This document shows positions 47,371-59,200 of a stretch of 62,000 nt of DNA, piece by piece. This DNA comes from Phoronis australis (lineage: Eukaryota > Phoronida > Phoronidae). The DNA lies in contig NMRA01000409.1 in NCBI GenBank assembly GCA_002633005.1, positions 249,831 to 311,830 of the forward strand, written 5' to 3'. Numbering within the stretch: the stretch's first letter is position 1; each line of letters begins with the position of its first letter. Under the pieces are notes generated by a model that was given only the letters and a program-made list of their open reading frames with translations, had not been told where the DNA came from and ran no database searches. Position numbers and translations under genes: made by a program.

Positions 47371-48146
47371 AGTTGGTTGTTGTCTTTGGCTAAAGCACTA
47401 GCTGAAATGAAAACACAATAGAATGATAAGCTTAGATATTAAAAAAAACAATCAAACACTGTATCATTCGGACATTTGTCTGTTTATCATGTTGTTTATC
47501 ATGTTGTTTATCATTGAACGAGACTTATATTTTCAACAACAAGGACCTTCAAAGATTATGCTATATGTTCTTTAGGTCCCGGCAACTGGGCATTTTCACA
47601 CTGCTCGTGTCGGGGGATATGACGTCATATCCCCTGGCGCAAACAGTGTAAAAATGTCTAATCAAGGATTTGGGTAACTGAAGGAAGGACTGCTCGAAAA
47701 AAGTTTGATTATGGGAGCATGTGTTCGAGTTGGAAGGAAATAAAGAGTTTTAACTCCTAAAGTGTCTCTATGTGCAAAATGCTGCAAAAGGTACCTATAG
47801 CAATTAATGTGACTTTGATAGTTTAATCAGTCTGAGGCGTAATTCGCTGTAAAGCTTCCGGCATATGAAGCCGTTCCCGCTAAGTAAGTGGGCAGATGTC
47901 AAATCTGGTGGGCAAAATTTACAAATGCAGGCACGACGGCGGGCTAATTACATCCCAACAATTAGGGCTTATCTTCGGGAGAGTATACGCTTTCAAAGCT
48001 CGCCAACAACACCGCATTCTGACACTTGACGAGAAACTTAATTATTTTGTACTAACTGGTTTTTAGTAGTGAGGTAATTGCCATGGTTTGTATGTGCACA
48101 AATTTTCAATCTCACGCAAAATTTCAAATTGTTGCAATATGTGCCT

Positions 48147-48183
48147 CGACGGGCAATACCACTATCCTGGCTAATCACTGTTA
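48147..48183. repeat. Direct repeat partner (with ~48439-48475)
   Basis: CGACGGGCAATACCACTATC followed by CTGGCTARTCAC occurs here and again at about 48439. The two copies bracket the MITE at 48208-48360. Confidence 0.85.
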
Positions 48184-48207
48184 ATATCCTGGTGTGAAGG
48201 GCTTATG

Positions 48208-48360
48208 CAGTGGCGGATTTAGAGGGGGTCCACGGGGGCCATCCCCCCTAAAATTCTGCATTCTCCGTTTGGCAGTTCGGGGGTGCGAATGTTTAACGGG
48301 CAAAATCCTGGCTAAGATTCTGCCCTGGCCCACCAATTCAAAATCCTGGATCCACCACTG
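48208..48360. mobile_element. hAT-like MITE with CAGTGGCGGAT / ATCCACCACTG ends
   Basis: The left end CAGTGGCGGATTTAG is the inverse of the right end CTGGATCCACCACTG with few mismatches. It is 153 bases and noncoding. Ends of this type are common in nonautonomous hAT elements. No convincing 8-base target duplication is visible. Confidence 0.7.
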
Positions 48361-50084
48361 CTACGGGATGGCCACAGCCTCTACTGCTATGTAGAGAAGG
48401 TCACACCCTCTACTACTACTAGCAGATGCGCGCGGTTATTCGACGGGCAATACCACTATCCTGGCTAGTCACAGCTAAATAAACCCCTGAACATGGTTAT
48501 GATTTTCCATTTTTATGTTTCTGTGTCTGTATCTGTTGTAGTAACCAATAATGGCACCGTGACAACTGTATGAATCTATTAGATCTGTGCTTTCGAATCC
48601 ATCGCAAGCGGCATCGCCGGGCGGGCGCTCCACTGTCGTAACGTAATTAACTTCGTTCATTCAATTTCAGCTGTCACTTTCACCTTCAAAACTGACAGGA
48701 TCATTTAAATAATTTCTCAATAACATTAAACCGTGTTGTACTGCTAAACTGGACTAAATTTTACCTGCTAAATCCGTAAATCTCTACATCATCTTCTGGT
48801 GGCTTATAACCAGAAAAAAATGCTGTTGCTATCTGAATTTGAAACGACGCTTTCAGTCCGCCATTGTGTATCCTTATTGTTGACCCAATTTAAAAATTCC
48901 AAGGGAGAAAACCGTATAACTTGCGTTTTCTACAATAGATGGCGCTAAAATACAAAAGACGCGTCAGCCGGAAGTTACCGCTACAGCATCCCGCCAGGCC
49001 TACTCAGTCGCCGGGATAGACAGAGTCAGGCACAGGTACAGAGGCCTGCTTGGTCATTTAAGCATTAGGGCAAGTAGGAATCTCAAAATCCTACTATGCC
49101 TGTCCCTAGATACCGTTCTCTGGAGAGTCAGGATAGCACTCCCGCCTCCTGCCGGCCTGCCAGGGGTGCCGACACTTAAATTTTTTAAATTTTAAATAGC
49201 CTATTTTAATAGATCGTTTTCAGGAACTAACAATCTGAATTCGTGTACACAATGAAAGACCTCCTTCCAAAACACACACTAGAAGTCATTTGGGACATCT
49301 TTGTAAAATAATCGCCAAACAGTAAATAATCAGTCTTTGAATCTCTTGATAACTCAGTTGGACAATTGCCCAGTTGACAAAGTAGTCTACGAAACTAAGT
49401 TAATTCAATGGCTTTCGTAAAAGAAGTGACGTCAATCATTCTGTCTCCACCAACATTATACTCTTGCGACAAAATTTTCCGCTTTACCGTCAAAATAATC
49501 TAGGCCTACATGTAGCGTCCGTAGATATGAGCAGAAACAAAAAAAATAAAATAATGATGGTCATTAATTGCATAATGTAAGCGAAAAATTTCCATGCAAC
49601 AAACCTGTTTACCTCTAATAAAATCAAGCTTCTCTTGTGTTTCGTTTTATGGATGTAGCCGTTAGTAAACGACAGAAATGTAGTAGGTGCAAATGTAGTA
49701 TGCAGGCCTACGGGTCATTATGATTTGTAACGTTCTTAATTACGGCAATTCTCACCTTGTTTCGAACAAAACAATTACCAAGATTGGGAGTTTCTATTTT
49801 CTGGGTTAAGTTAACGTGTTGCAAATAACAGAAGATAATAAATCAAATGTTGTTTTATGACATCTACAAAGTACAAATCAACCGAATGTTAGAATTAACC
49901 TACATTTTCTTAATCTTTATTTCTGCTGAGAATTTAGACAAAAAGTTAATTTGTCAGTCATGTGGTGTGCTAACTGGTTGAAGAATTGCCGCACCGTAAA
50001 TACTACCAGCATCTGTACGGTCGCGAGTACTATTTAGTTTGCAGACAGATGATTTTTGAATTGCAGACGGACGCGGTCAATTGA

Positions 50085-50261
50085 ATGACGACATTCCTCG
50101 TACATGTTTACGTCGCTCACGAAAACAAACCTTGGATAGAAATGCAAGCGCAAAGCACAGACAGCACACGAAGCGTGTTTAACCCTTTGATCTACTGGCC
50201 TTTGCTCAAGTTTTACCTCCCTGTCGTTATCACGTATATAGTACCGTATCTAGCTCAACAG
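50085..50261 (+). CDS. ANKH-like exon 1
   Basis: ATG preceded directly by an in-frame TGA. Donor CAG|GTATGT, phase 0. It encodes the first membrane segment (YWPLLKFYLPVVITYIVPYL). About 36 residues precede it, against 10 in human ANKH, so Met at 50142 is possible. Confidence 0.82.
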
Positions 50262-53200
50262 GTATGTGAAACTTTTGTCCATTTTGTGCACATTTTGCCG
50301 TCAAGACGGGAACACGAGACAGACAACCTCAAACGCAAGCGGCTAAGTTTTCAATGGCTTGACATTTTCTGCGTTCCGCACGCGAAACCCTTGGTCCCTT
50401 GTCTAACAGGCGAACTTTTTAAAAGTTGATATATGCTTAGATACTGTCTATGACTCATTGAGTAGAATCTATAGAGCAAATTCACACAATACGCCATTCA
50501 CGTCCCTATATTTGTTGACACCCTCTTGATTTTTTTAGTGCGCGAGCAACTCTCCTGAATAAAATTTGTTACAACGTGGCAGTTTGAATTATGACGATTC
50601 CTTAAGCAAAATACATTGTACGTGTACCAGCTTCCAAGATTTATTTATTCAAATTGAGTTATGACAATATTTCATAGACGACTTTTTTAATTTGAATTAA
50701 AACATTTTTTTATGAATCATATATGTGCTTCTTTTTGCAATGAACATTTTTGAAACGAGGACGTGAATACTTTCCCCAATCTAAAACCCTTACTACGTAA
50801 ATTTTTAATACGTCCGTTTTGAAATAACGCAGCCCCACGGTTATTCTAAGGTATTTACCTACAATGCAACACGAGTGTCGGGCACTTCTCCTGCTTCTCC
50901 ACATAAAAATTATGAGTTACTACTTCATAACCTAATCATTACGAAATTTACCATTATAATGCAGTCAACTTGAACTTAATATATTATTGTATTTTGAGTT
51001 ATAAAGCTGACGCCAAGAAATTGACAAAAAGGGCAGTTATCAGGCTGGATGCGCTTCCCCTGTTATTCATTTCAGCTTAAAGGTAAATAATGCAACCTAT
51101 TTTGCTCATGGAATTCCAAGAAAGAGAAGAGTTTACACCAGAATGAGACTATTGGACTAAAACTTAGCATGGTCAGGATTATTTATAGGCTACGCGACAA
51201 CATTCACTACTGCATGCGGTGCATAGTACGTGTTTAATGGTCCTGTTCTGTGGTAAATATGCTGTTCCATGATTGGCCTAAGTGTTCTGTGGCTCGAGAT
51301 GAGAGTTCGATTGCCACTCACGCTTCGTGGTTTCAGATCTTTCAGGGGAATCGTAAATTCGTTTTACAGGCTGAGAATAGGAGTCTCACTTCCGGTGGCG
51401 GCAAACAAGTGGCAAGCACGCTGGCGGCGTTTGGAATAGCGCACTCCCTTGTTAAGTTTCTGTGCATGTCAGGTGAGTATTTGAGTATTTATTTCACAGT
51501 GGCGGATATAGGATATCACAAGGGGGGCCAACATTTTGTCTGGATGTAAGCATTTGCGCCGACTGAACCACGATTGTAGATGCGGCATCGATAGCACCGA
51601 ATGGGGGCAAACCCCCCTCCCGCCCAGGAAATTTTTCTGTTTTTACCTCTAAAAATCAAGCATTTTCCTTGATTCCTGAAGTATTATCCAAGAAAAAAGG
51701 CAAAAAAAGAGAACGTGTCAAACAGGAAAAACTGCAAGTAACTAAGACTCGAACTCACGACCTGGCGGATAGAGCACTGCTACAACACCACGATTTAAAA
51801 ACTAATTTTATGGTAAGAGATCTACTTGTTCATGGTCCACAGCGTTTGCGCGCGAAACCTACTTCTTTTTGTAATGCTTATTACACGTTTTATATTTTGT
51901 GCCATCAATTCTTAACAAATTTGTCGTATTTAAAATGCCCAAAAGACCAAATCCGTTTTTCGTGTTAGCAATAATGACGGGATTGCTTTGGAAATCGTCT
52001 TAAGATAAGGTTTGACAAAGAGAGTATTGCGACTTTCTGAGTGATTCACATCATACCAGCAGCTTCTGTTTTTTCATCGTCACTCAGGTTCCATTTTCTT
52101 TAAAAAATGAAGTAAATTTTCTTCATTGCACAGTGGAGCAGACGACGGAAACGGAGTCGTAGTGCGCAGCGCCACTGCCGGTCGCCTGGGATATCGCGGG
52201 AGAGCCTATACTTAGCCATAGTTCCGTTACGAATGCGCCGTGTTCCGANNNNNNNNNNNNNNNNNNNNNNNNNNNNNNNNNNNNNNNNNNNNNNNNNNNN
52301 NNNCCCCCCCTAAATCCGCCTATGTTTCAATACATAACTTTAAAAAGCGACTCCCCCCTCCCAATTGACAGGGCAAGAAAAATCCAACTAGTTATGGTTT
52401 TGTAGACTCGAGAATGTATAACTTGTTCTTGCATAGAAAGGCCGGGTTGGGAACGTGAAGCTTAGTAACGATCCTCAACGTCTGAACACGTACTGATCTA
52501 GTCCATCATTCATTTCAACTGATGTGTTTTAATTGCTGAGCTCTTCTGTCATCAAGAACTGCCTCTGAGTTAATTTATACTTGAGTTGTTTTCCGTAGAG
52601 CTAGTTTCTTGCGAGTGTCTTGCACTGTGGAACATACTCCAGGTATAGAAATTGTATTTTACACACAACAGCTTACAAAGAGAACATCTGGTGGAACGTC
52701 CAGGCTTTATGTCGTTGCCTGCTGTTATCTTTTTACTTATACACTTTTGATCTGTATCGGCGTTTATCTTGTTTTCAAACGTAATCATGCATGCAATGTT
52801 TCTCCAGCGAACTTTCGCCACGTCGGCCTGGTTCTCGTACAATCTCGACGAGACTTGAAGACGAGTTTGGCATTCTGCTCCATTATCACGTGCCTAACTA
52901 CAACGCTGCAGGTGGTTTTAGGTACGTTACAAACTCTTCGCAGTGGGCAGCCCAAACCCGATACAGAATGCCCAAGATGTTGTAATTAGTGTTTGATATG
53001 TAGAGACGTCTTATCGCACAAGAACAGGGTAGATCTCTTGAACCGGATTCATGTATGTCTCCAAGTTGATACGATAACATGACAAAGTGACATACGAAAT
53101 CCTGTACGAATGGTGATTTATCAATTAAACACTCACTTGAGTAGCATATGCATCGCAAAAAGCCCTCACGCGACAGAAACTCATTTCAATTTTGCCTTTG

Positions 53201-56200
53201 TTCCTCTCCTGTTTTCATTAAAAGGTGCCCAGGGTGCTCCTCATTCTAACGCCCTTGTCGCCAGTTCGCGTGCGCCGCTCCCGTTGTTGTATATTTTTGG
53301 CTACGCCAATGCAAATACCGTTTCTTGCAGAAACTCGAGGAGTATTCCCGGATAAATAAATAACTTGTGAACAGACAGCGTAGAAAGATACAAAAAGTAA
53401 TCTACAGGAGCAAGTGACTGTCTGGTTTATGGTCTTGCAGGACCATTTGAAAATGCCCAAATTTTGCTGACTTCGGAACACCATACATGTATCTCAGAAA
53501 TGACTGATTGGATACACACGAAACACTATTACTGTATACTATTGTTTATAAAATGGCTCACTTTTGTATGAGGGGCTGTACAAACGTATGCTTTTCCTAA
53601 AAAAATACTTAATAAGTTTTATAAGACGAAAACGAACGGATAATTTAGAAAATTGCAACAGCGCTTTTGAGTTTTATCTTGAAATTTGGTCGTGTTATTG
53701 AAAATGTACCTTTCTTTTTGCTAAATTGAATAAAAATACGACGTGTAAAAGCCAACAATCAAATTGTAAAGGCTATCTACTTTGAGAAAATGTATACTTT
53801 TATTGAGTTAAAATCCACAGTTATGCAAATATTTGGCTAAATATACATGACTATCTTACGACAAGGACCTACACAATCCTAATTATTTCGTCTGTTTTCA
53901 AGTAACGTCATTGATATTTTATGGTGACGTCATTTATGTTTTATGGTTTCTGTAACATGCAAAATATCCAAGAAAGCAAAGAAGAAATAAAAATAGACAC
54001 AGGTAGAAAGCTAGCAAAAATTTATGTTGGAAAGAAAATATGGATTCTTGTCAAAACATATATTACCATTATCCCAATAATTAACAGCACCATCACCGTA
54101 TGTTTCACCGTCCTCACCGCCACCGGAACCACCACCATCATCATCTCTATAGCAACCACAGCCATCACTGTTACCACCACCACCACCATCACCACCAGCA
54201 CAACAACCACCACCTCCACTTTCACAACCACCACCATCGCCGCCTCCTCCACCATCACCACCACCATCACCACCACCAGGAGAGGAGACAGTGTGGCTCA
54301 GTGGTTTGAGCTCTGGGCGGCCTGTTCCAAGAAACTGACTTAGTTCATTTTTACTTAAGTTTAAGATTTGTCTTAACTTCCAAACTTTGAAACTTCCACT
54401 TTCGTTAGTCAAAATTAAGACAATACTTATGTCAAACACTTAAGTCGAACTTAAGATCTCTTTCTTGAATTGGTTTTGAGGCAAATTTAACTTTCATTTT
54501 AACGTTTCCTAAAATTTAAGATTTGTCTTAGCTAAGCCAGTTTTGTTGGAACGGGCTCCTGGTCTCCTGTTTGAGAGTCCTAGGTTCGAATCCTGGCTTC
54601 ACTGGTTGACAATCGAGCATTGAACTAATGTTGCTCCTCGGTCTTACTAGTGAATGTATGCTAGGGAATGAACGAGAACCCATGGGTATAATGCGAAAGC
54701 AATCTGGGGCTGTGCTCGTATATAACTCCACCACTTTCACCACCACTACCACGATCAATACTACTACATGTACTACCACCATCGCCACGACATCCAACAT
54801 CACCATCATCTTCAGTACCCCCACCACCACCTTCGACACCACTACCACCACCACCACCATCGTCGAAACCACACCACCACCACGCACACACGTGATCTTT
54901 TTAATGATTTCGTTTCTTGGCTTCACCATTGTAGGAGCAAGTGAGCTCGGAAGTTACTACGTGAAAGAACTCCACACAGTGTCCAGTCGCACCAACACAA
55001 TTGCAAAGGAAGGACTTCTGTTCTTAGCAGGTTACGGTTCTCTAGACGCTGTGGTAGGTGACACACTGCCGAGATATTCAAAGGCCTAATATGAGCATTT
55101 AGGCCTCAGCACCTACATCTGAAGTAAGGCGTACGCGCCTATATGAAAAGCATTTCAGCCATGACCAAGACGCAAATTTTTAAAATAACATGCGCGTGAA
55201 ACTTTACGTTTCCGTGACAAAACGGAAAGTATTCAATAGGAGTGACACCGATTACACAAAGATATTTGAACCTCGGGGTATTTACCCACAATGCAGTTCG
55301 CTGGTTGTGTTGGTTGTGTTTTCTCTCCATTGGAGGTTCTGATTTTATTTTATTTTAATTGGTGTTTTGCTTTTTTCAAATTTTTCGTGCCTGATGCCGG
55401 CAAAGTTTTACTGGTATGCAGTCGGCTGCTACTCCAACGGCACGAAGTTGGACAAACTTGTGAAGTATCCATAGATGTGATGTTTTCCGACGTGATTTCC
55501 AGAATCATTCCGAAATTTCTAAGACGAGTTCAATGTTAAAACGAGTTTCCTTACCTCCAAGACAAATGAGATTTCTGTGCGGGACCGTCCAATTGAAGTT
55601 TAGTCGAATACGACGGCTAAATTCAAATTAAACTAACTTTTTATGTTATGCATAAAAACGAATCTTAATTTTTGATCCGGGTAAATACCCAATACAATAT
55701 TTTCATACATTCTCTTAATCGAGGTTCCCGAAAAAATGTGATCCACAGTTATTCTTCGAGTGGTCTAAACGAAAACTTTGCGTTTTTGACGAAAAAATCA
55801 TTTCAATTATTTAGTGAGAAGTACTAACGTACTTAGGACAAAAACACATAATTCATGACGAATAAGATTTTTAAGAGAAAATTGTTTGCACCAATACATG
55901 TCAGCGAATCTTGTGCGCATGCGCCCATATCCCAAAGAATTGAGCAAAATATTTTTGAAAAACTCGCATACATTTATGCACGTTGTAGATCTCAGAGTTG
56001 TATGCAGCACGGTAGGTTACTGGAGTCTTTGGCGAGATTAAGCTTAAGTAACCAGAAGTCTCGCTAAATTTTTCTCAAATACAAGTAAATGCTACTGTAC
56101 ATTTGAACTTTTGACTACATGTGAAGTCGGAATATTTAGCTACACATGTAATAATTACAACGGTTTACATTCTGACGAATCAACCGTAAATATTAAAAAT

Positions 56201-59200
56201 AAGACCTTTATGGTATTTTCGGATGGTATTGTTTTTTAAAGTGATATATATTTATTGAAGAATCCACTGTACATACAAAGAAATAATGACAAACCCAGAA
56301 ATCGCGAAGCATTATATCAGGGTTATAGACAATTTATAAATGAACATATGAAAACATTCATGTAAGGAAATCTAAAGCAACAATATTTATAGACGGTACA
56401 TAAAAATTTGCTAACGTTGCTTAGGAGGAATTCATTGAGAGCAAGGTCAAGGTTAAGACTACCATTCAATAATAATGCAACTTTAGTAGGGATAATATTA
56501 CAAAAAATGAGTGCTTTAACAATTGATTGGTTTTCATTGAGTGCACAAAAGAGTGAGTCTCTCAGGTATTTGAAGAAAACATGAGGATAAGATTGATGGT
56601 CACCACATTTACAGTTTGGAGAGAGATTACTAAAGTTATGCCTAAACTTGTCGGAGTTGAGGAAAAGACAGCATCTTGATCTGTACAATGCTATTTCGTT
56701 TCAGGGGGAAGCGAGAATTGTGTCAGGGCTATATAGTTGTCAAAATTATGACGAGTGGTTTTAAAATTGTTTTTACACTAATAAACGAGTTACTTTCCAT
56801 AACTGAGACTAGAAGAGAATTCCAGTTGTTGATGCATATCATAACTGTAGACCTTCTGAATGCCTGACTGAATGACGGAGGAATTGCACATGGGGTGGAG
56901 GATCTCAAATCACTACGATGGCCTTGTCTAGTGTATAGATCAAATATTTTTTGACAGAGGCGTTGTTGACATTGTTTATTACCTTGAAAGTAAATGTGGT
57001 CATGTGAAGATTGCGTCGAGTAGACAGTTTGGGCCACTTGAGACTATTCAAAACCTTAAAACTATTCGATCCACTGTAAGCTCCGGTTATGAGTAAGGCA
57101 GCTTGAAACAGTAATTTCTCCAACCGTTGGAGTGCACCAGTGTTGGCAGACTGATATATAATATCACAGTAATCGATGTGTGGAAGTATAAAGGAATTGA
57201 ACAAAACTTCTAAATGTGTAGAATTCAGATGACCAGAGACAAGCTTAAGTGGATTAATTAGTTTCTGAGTTTTTTGTACGAGCACCCGAACGTGAGAAGT
57301 GAATGAGAGTTTTTCATCGAACAGTATACCAAGATGTTTGTGAGACTGTTTTCTAGGAATGATTTCATCATTAAGTTTAAGGTCATAAGACGGGTCAACA
57401 AGGAAGAGAGCATTAGTTGATTTGGAGAAGGTGAGGTCAACGCTTTTTTCTGGTTTAAAATTCATTCTCCATTCTTGTGACCAATAGCTGAGTTTATTAA
57501 AGTCGGTGTTGAAGCTGCAAAGAACTTTCAGGGCTTCGCCCTGCGAAGGGATAAAACAGCGCCGTGTCATCTGCATCAAGGTATGTGCTACATGACAGGT
57601 TATCAGGAAGGTCATTAATATATACCAAGAAGAGAAGTGGGCCCAAGATGTAACCCTGCGGTACACCTGCGTTTACAAATCTAGGAGGGGATAAAGTTGA
57701 AAGTACGCCGTCGATACGAACACTGTATGTACAGTACGATCGGAGAGATATGAGGTGGTTTAGAAGATTCAAAGTAATGCCATAGGATCGAATTTTGTGA
57801 AATAGATGGTCGTGAAGGACATAGTCGAAAGCAGAAGCTATATCTAGAAAAATGGACCTGACACTCTCGCCCTTTTCAAAATGTAAATGAATATCATGTA
57901 CTATTTCACCAAGTTGTGCCACGGTGCTGTTCCCACGCAAAAAAAAACAAATTGACGATGACATATCAAGTTGTTTGTTTGAGAAATTTAAGACTACTTT
58001 AAGCAATGATCTCGAAGATTTTGGATAGGGTGTTAAGTTACTGGGCGATAATTTGAAATTCCAGTTTTGGAGTCTTTTTTGTGAATAGGGACCATAATTC
58101 CATGTTTCCAAGAAGACGGATACATACCTAGCTGAAGAAGATTGTTAAATAGGTTGGATAAGGGCAAGGTAATTTCGTTGGCAATCATTTTGATCATCTT
58201 GCTGGTGATTAAAGCTGTGCCACCATTATTTGGGTCAATTTCATTGAGATACTTCTTGGCATCAGTTTGAATAGCCCGAATATCAGACACTTGATTGAGA
58301 CAACGTTCACGAAGAAAGGGAAAGTTACCTACATGTACATGTACTTCAGTTGGTGTAATGTGGCTTTTGTTCGTGAAAAATTTGAGAGACAGGTCACACT
58401 TGTTACTGCTACTTGAGGCTACGTTACCATTGTGGTTGATAACAGGATAAGAGGATTGTTGTTGACTGCCGCGTATTTTATTGATGATGTTTTAGTATTC
58501 TTTGGAGTTCTTGCTTGCATTGTTAATCTGTTGAAAAAGCTTGTGGCAGTGATCAGCTTTGGCTTGATTTACTAAAGCCTCTACCAGGCGTGAGTGCTCC
58601 TTGTATCTGTTGTAGATTACAGTGTTGTTAGATCTTCTGAAAGAGCTGTAAAGTCTGTTTCTTGTGCGGATTGCCCGTTTAACATTACTGTTGAACCACG
58701 GTGTCAGACGATTGTCTGTGTGGGTTTGTTTAAAAGGTAGCTATGCTTTGAAGTTGTGCGTAGATGGAGAGTGAATAATCAAATCCAGTAATTAATTTAT
58801 TATATGATAACCCCTAATTAGACAAATGAACCTATTGTTAATTAAGTAATCAACTACAAAGAGAAACTACGCTAGCGCCCTCTTTAAAGATTACTTTAAT
58901 CAAACAACCAAACGATCAAATGTCTTATCTGCTATCCAAGCTAGGACTCTCCACTTGTTGGATGTCTGTCCTGTTGGTGAATCTTCTAACTACACACACT
59001 GTATAACGACAGTGTACTTGTTGGTCACCGTCTCTGGTGATGCAATACTTGCAGGCAATTTCTTCTACCCGCGACTCTTCTTGCTGGTCACAGTCTCTGG
59101 CTGATGACGCAACACTTCAGTAGTATCTTACTACCCACAATGCAAGTGACAAGCTCTTAGTTAACTTCCGGTTCGTTAACCCTTGCCCTTGCCAAGATCC

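Larger units (their letters stand above)
47402..50084. promoter_or_regulatory. Intergenic region between divergent laminin and ANKH-like genes
   Basis: About 2.7 kb separates the laminin start exon (minus strand) from the ANKH-like start (plus strand). It must hold the laminin upstream noncoding exon and the promoters of one or both genes. I see no clear TATA box. A CCGGAAGT (ETS-type) word lies near 48968. A hAT-like MITE and a direct repeat occupy 48147-48475. Confidence 0.5.

Noticed and set aside
50710-50904. Minus-strand ORF in ANKH-like intron 1
   Set aside because: No domain, short, and within an intron of a supported gene.
54011-54439. Gly-rich, His-rich and Thr-rich ORFs around 54.0-54.4 kb and 54.6-55.1 kb
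   Set aside because: They are translations of CAC/ACC trinucleotide repeats. The only real coding part is ANKH-like exon 4 at 54935-55053.
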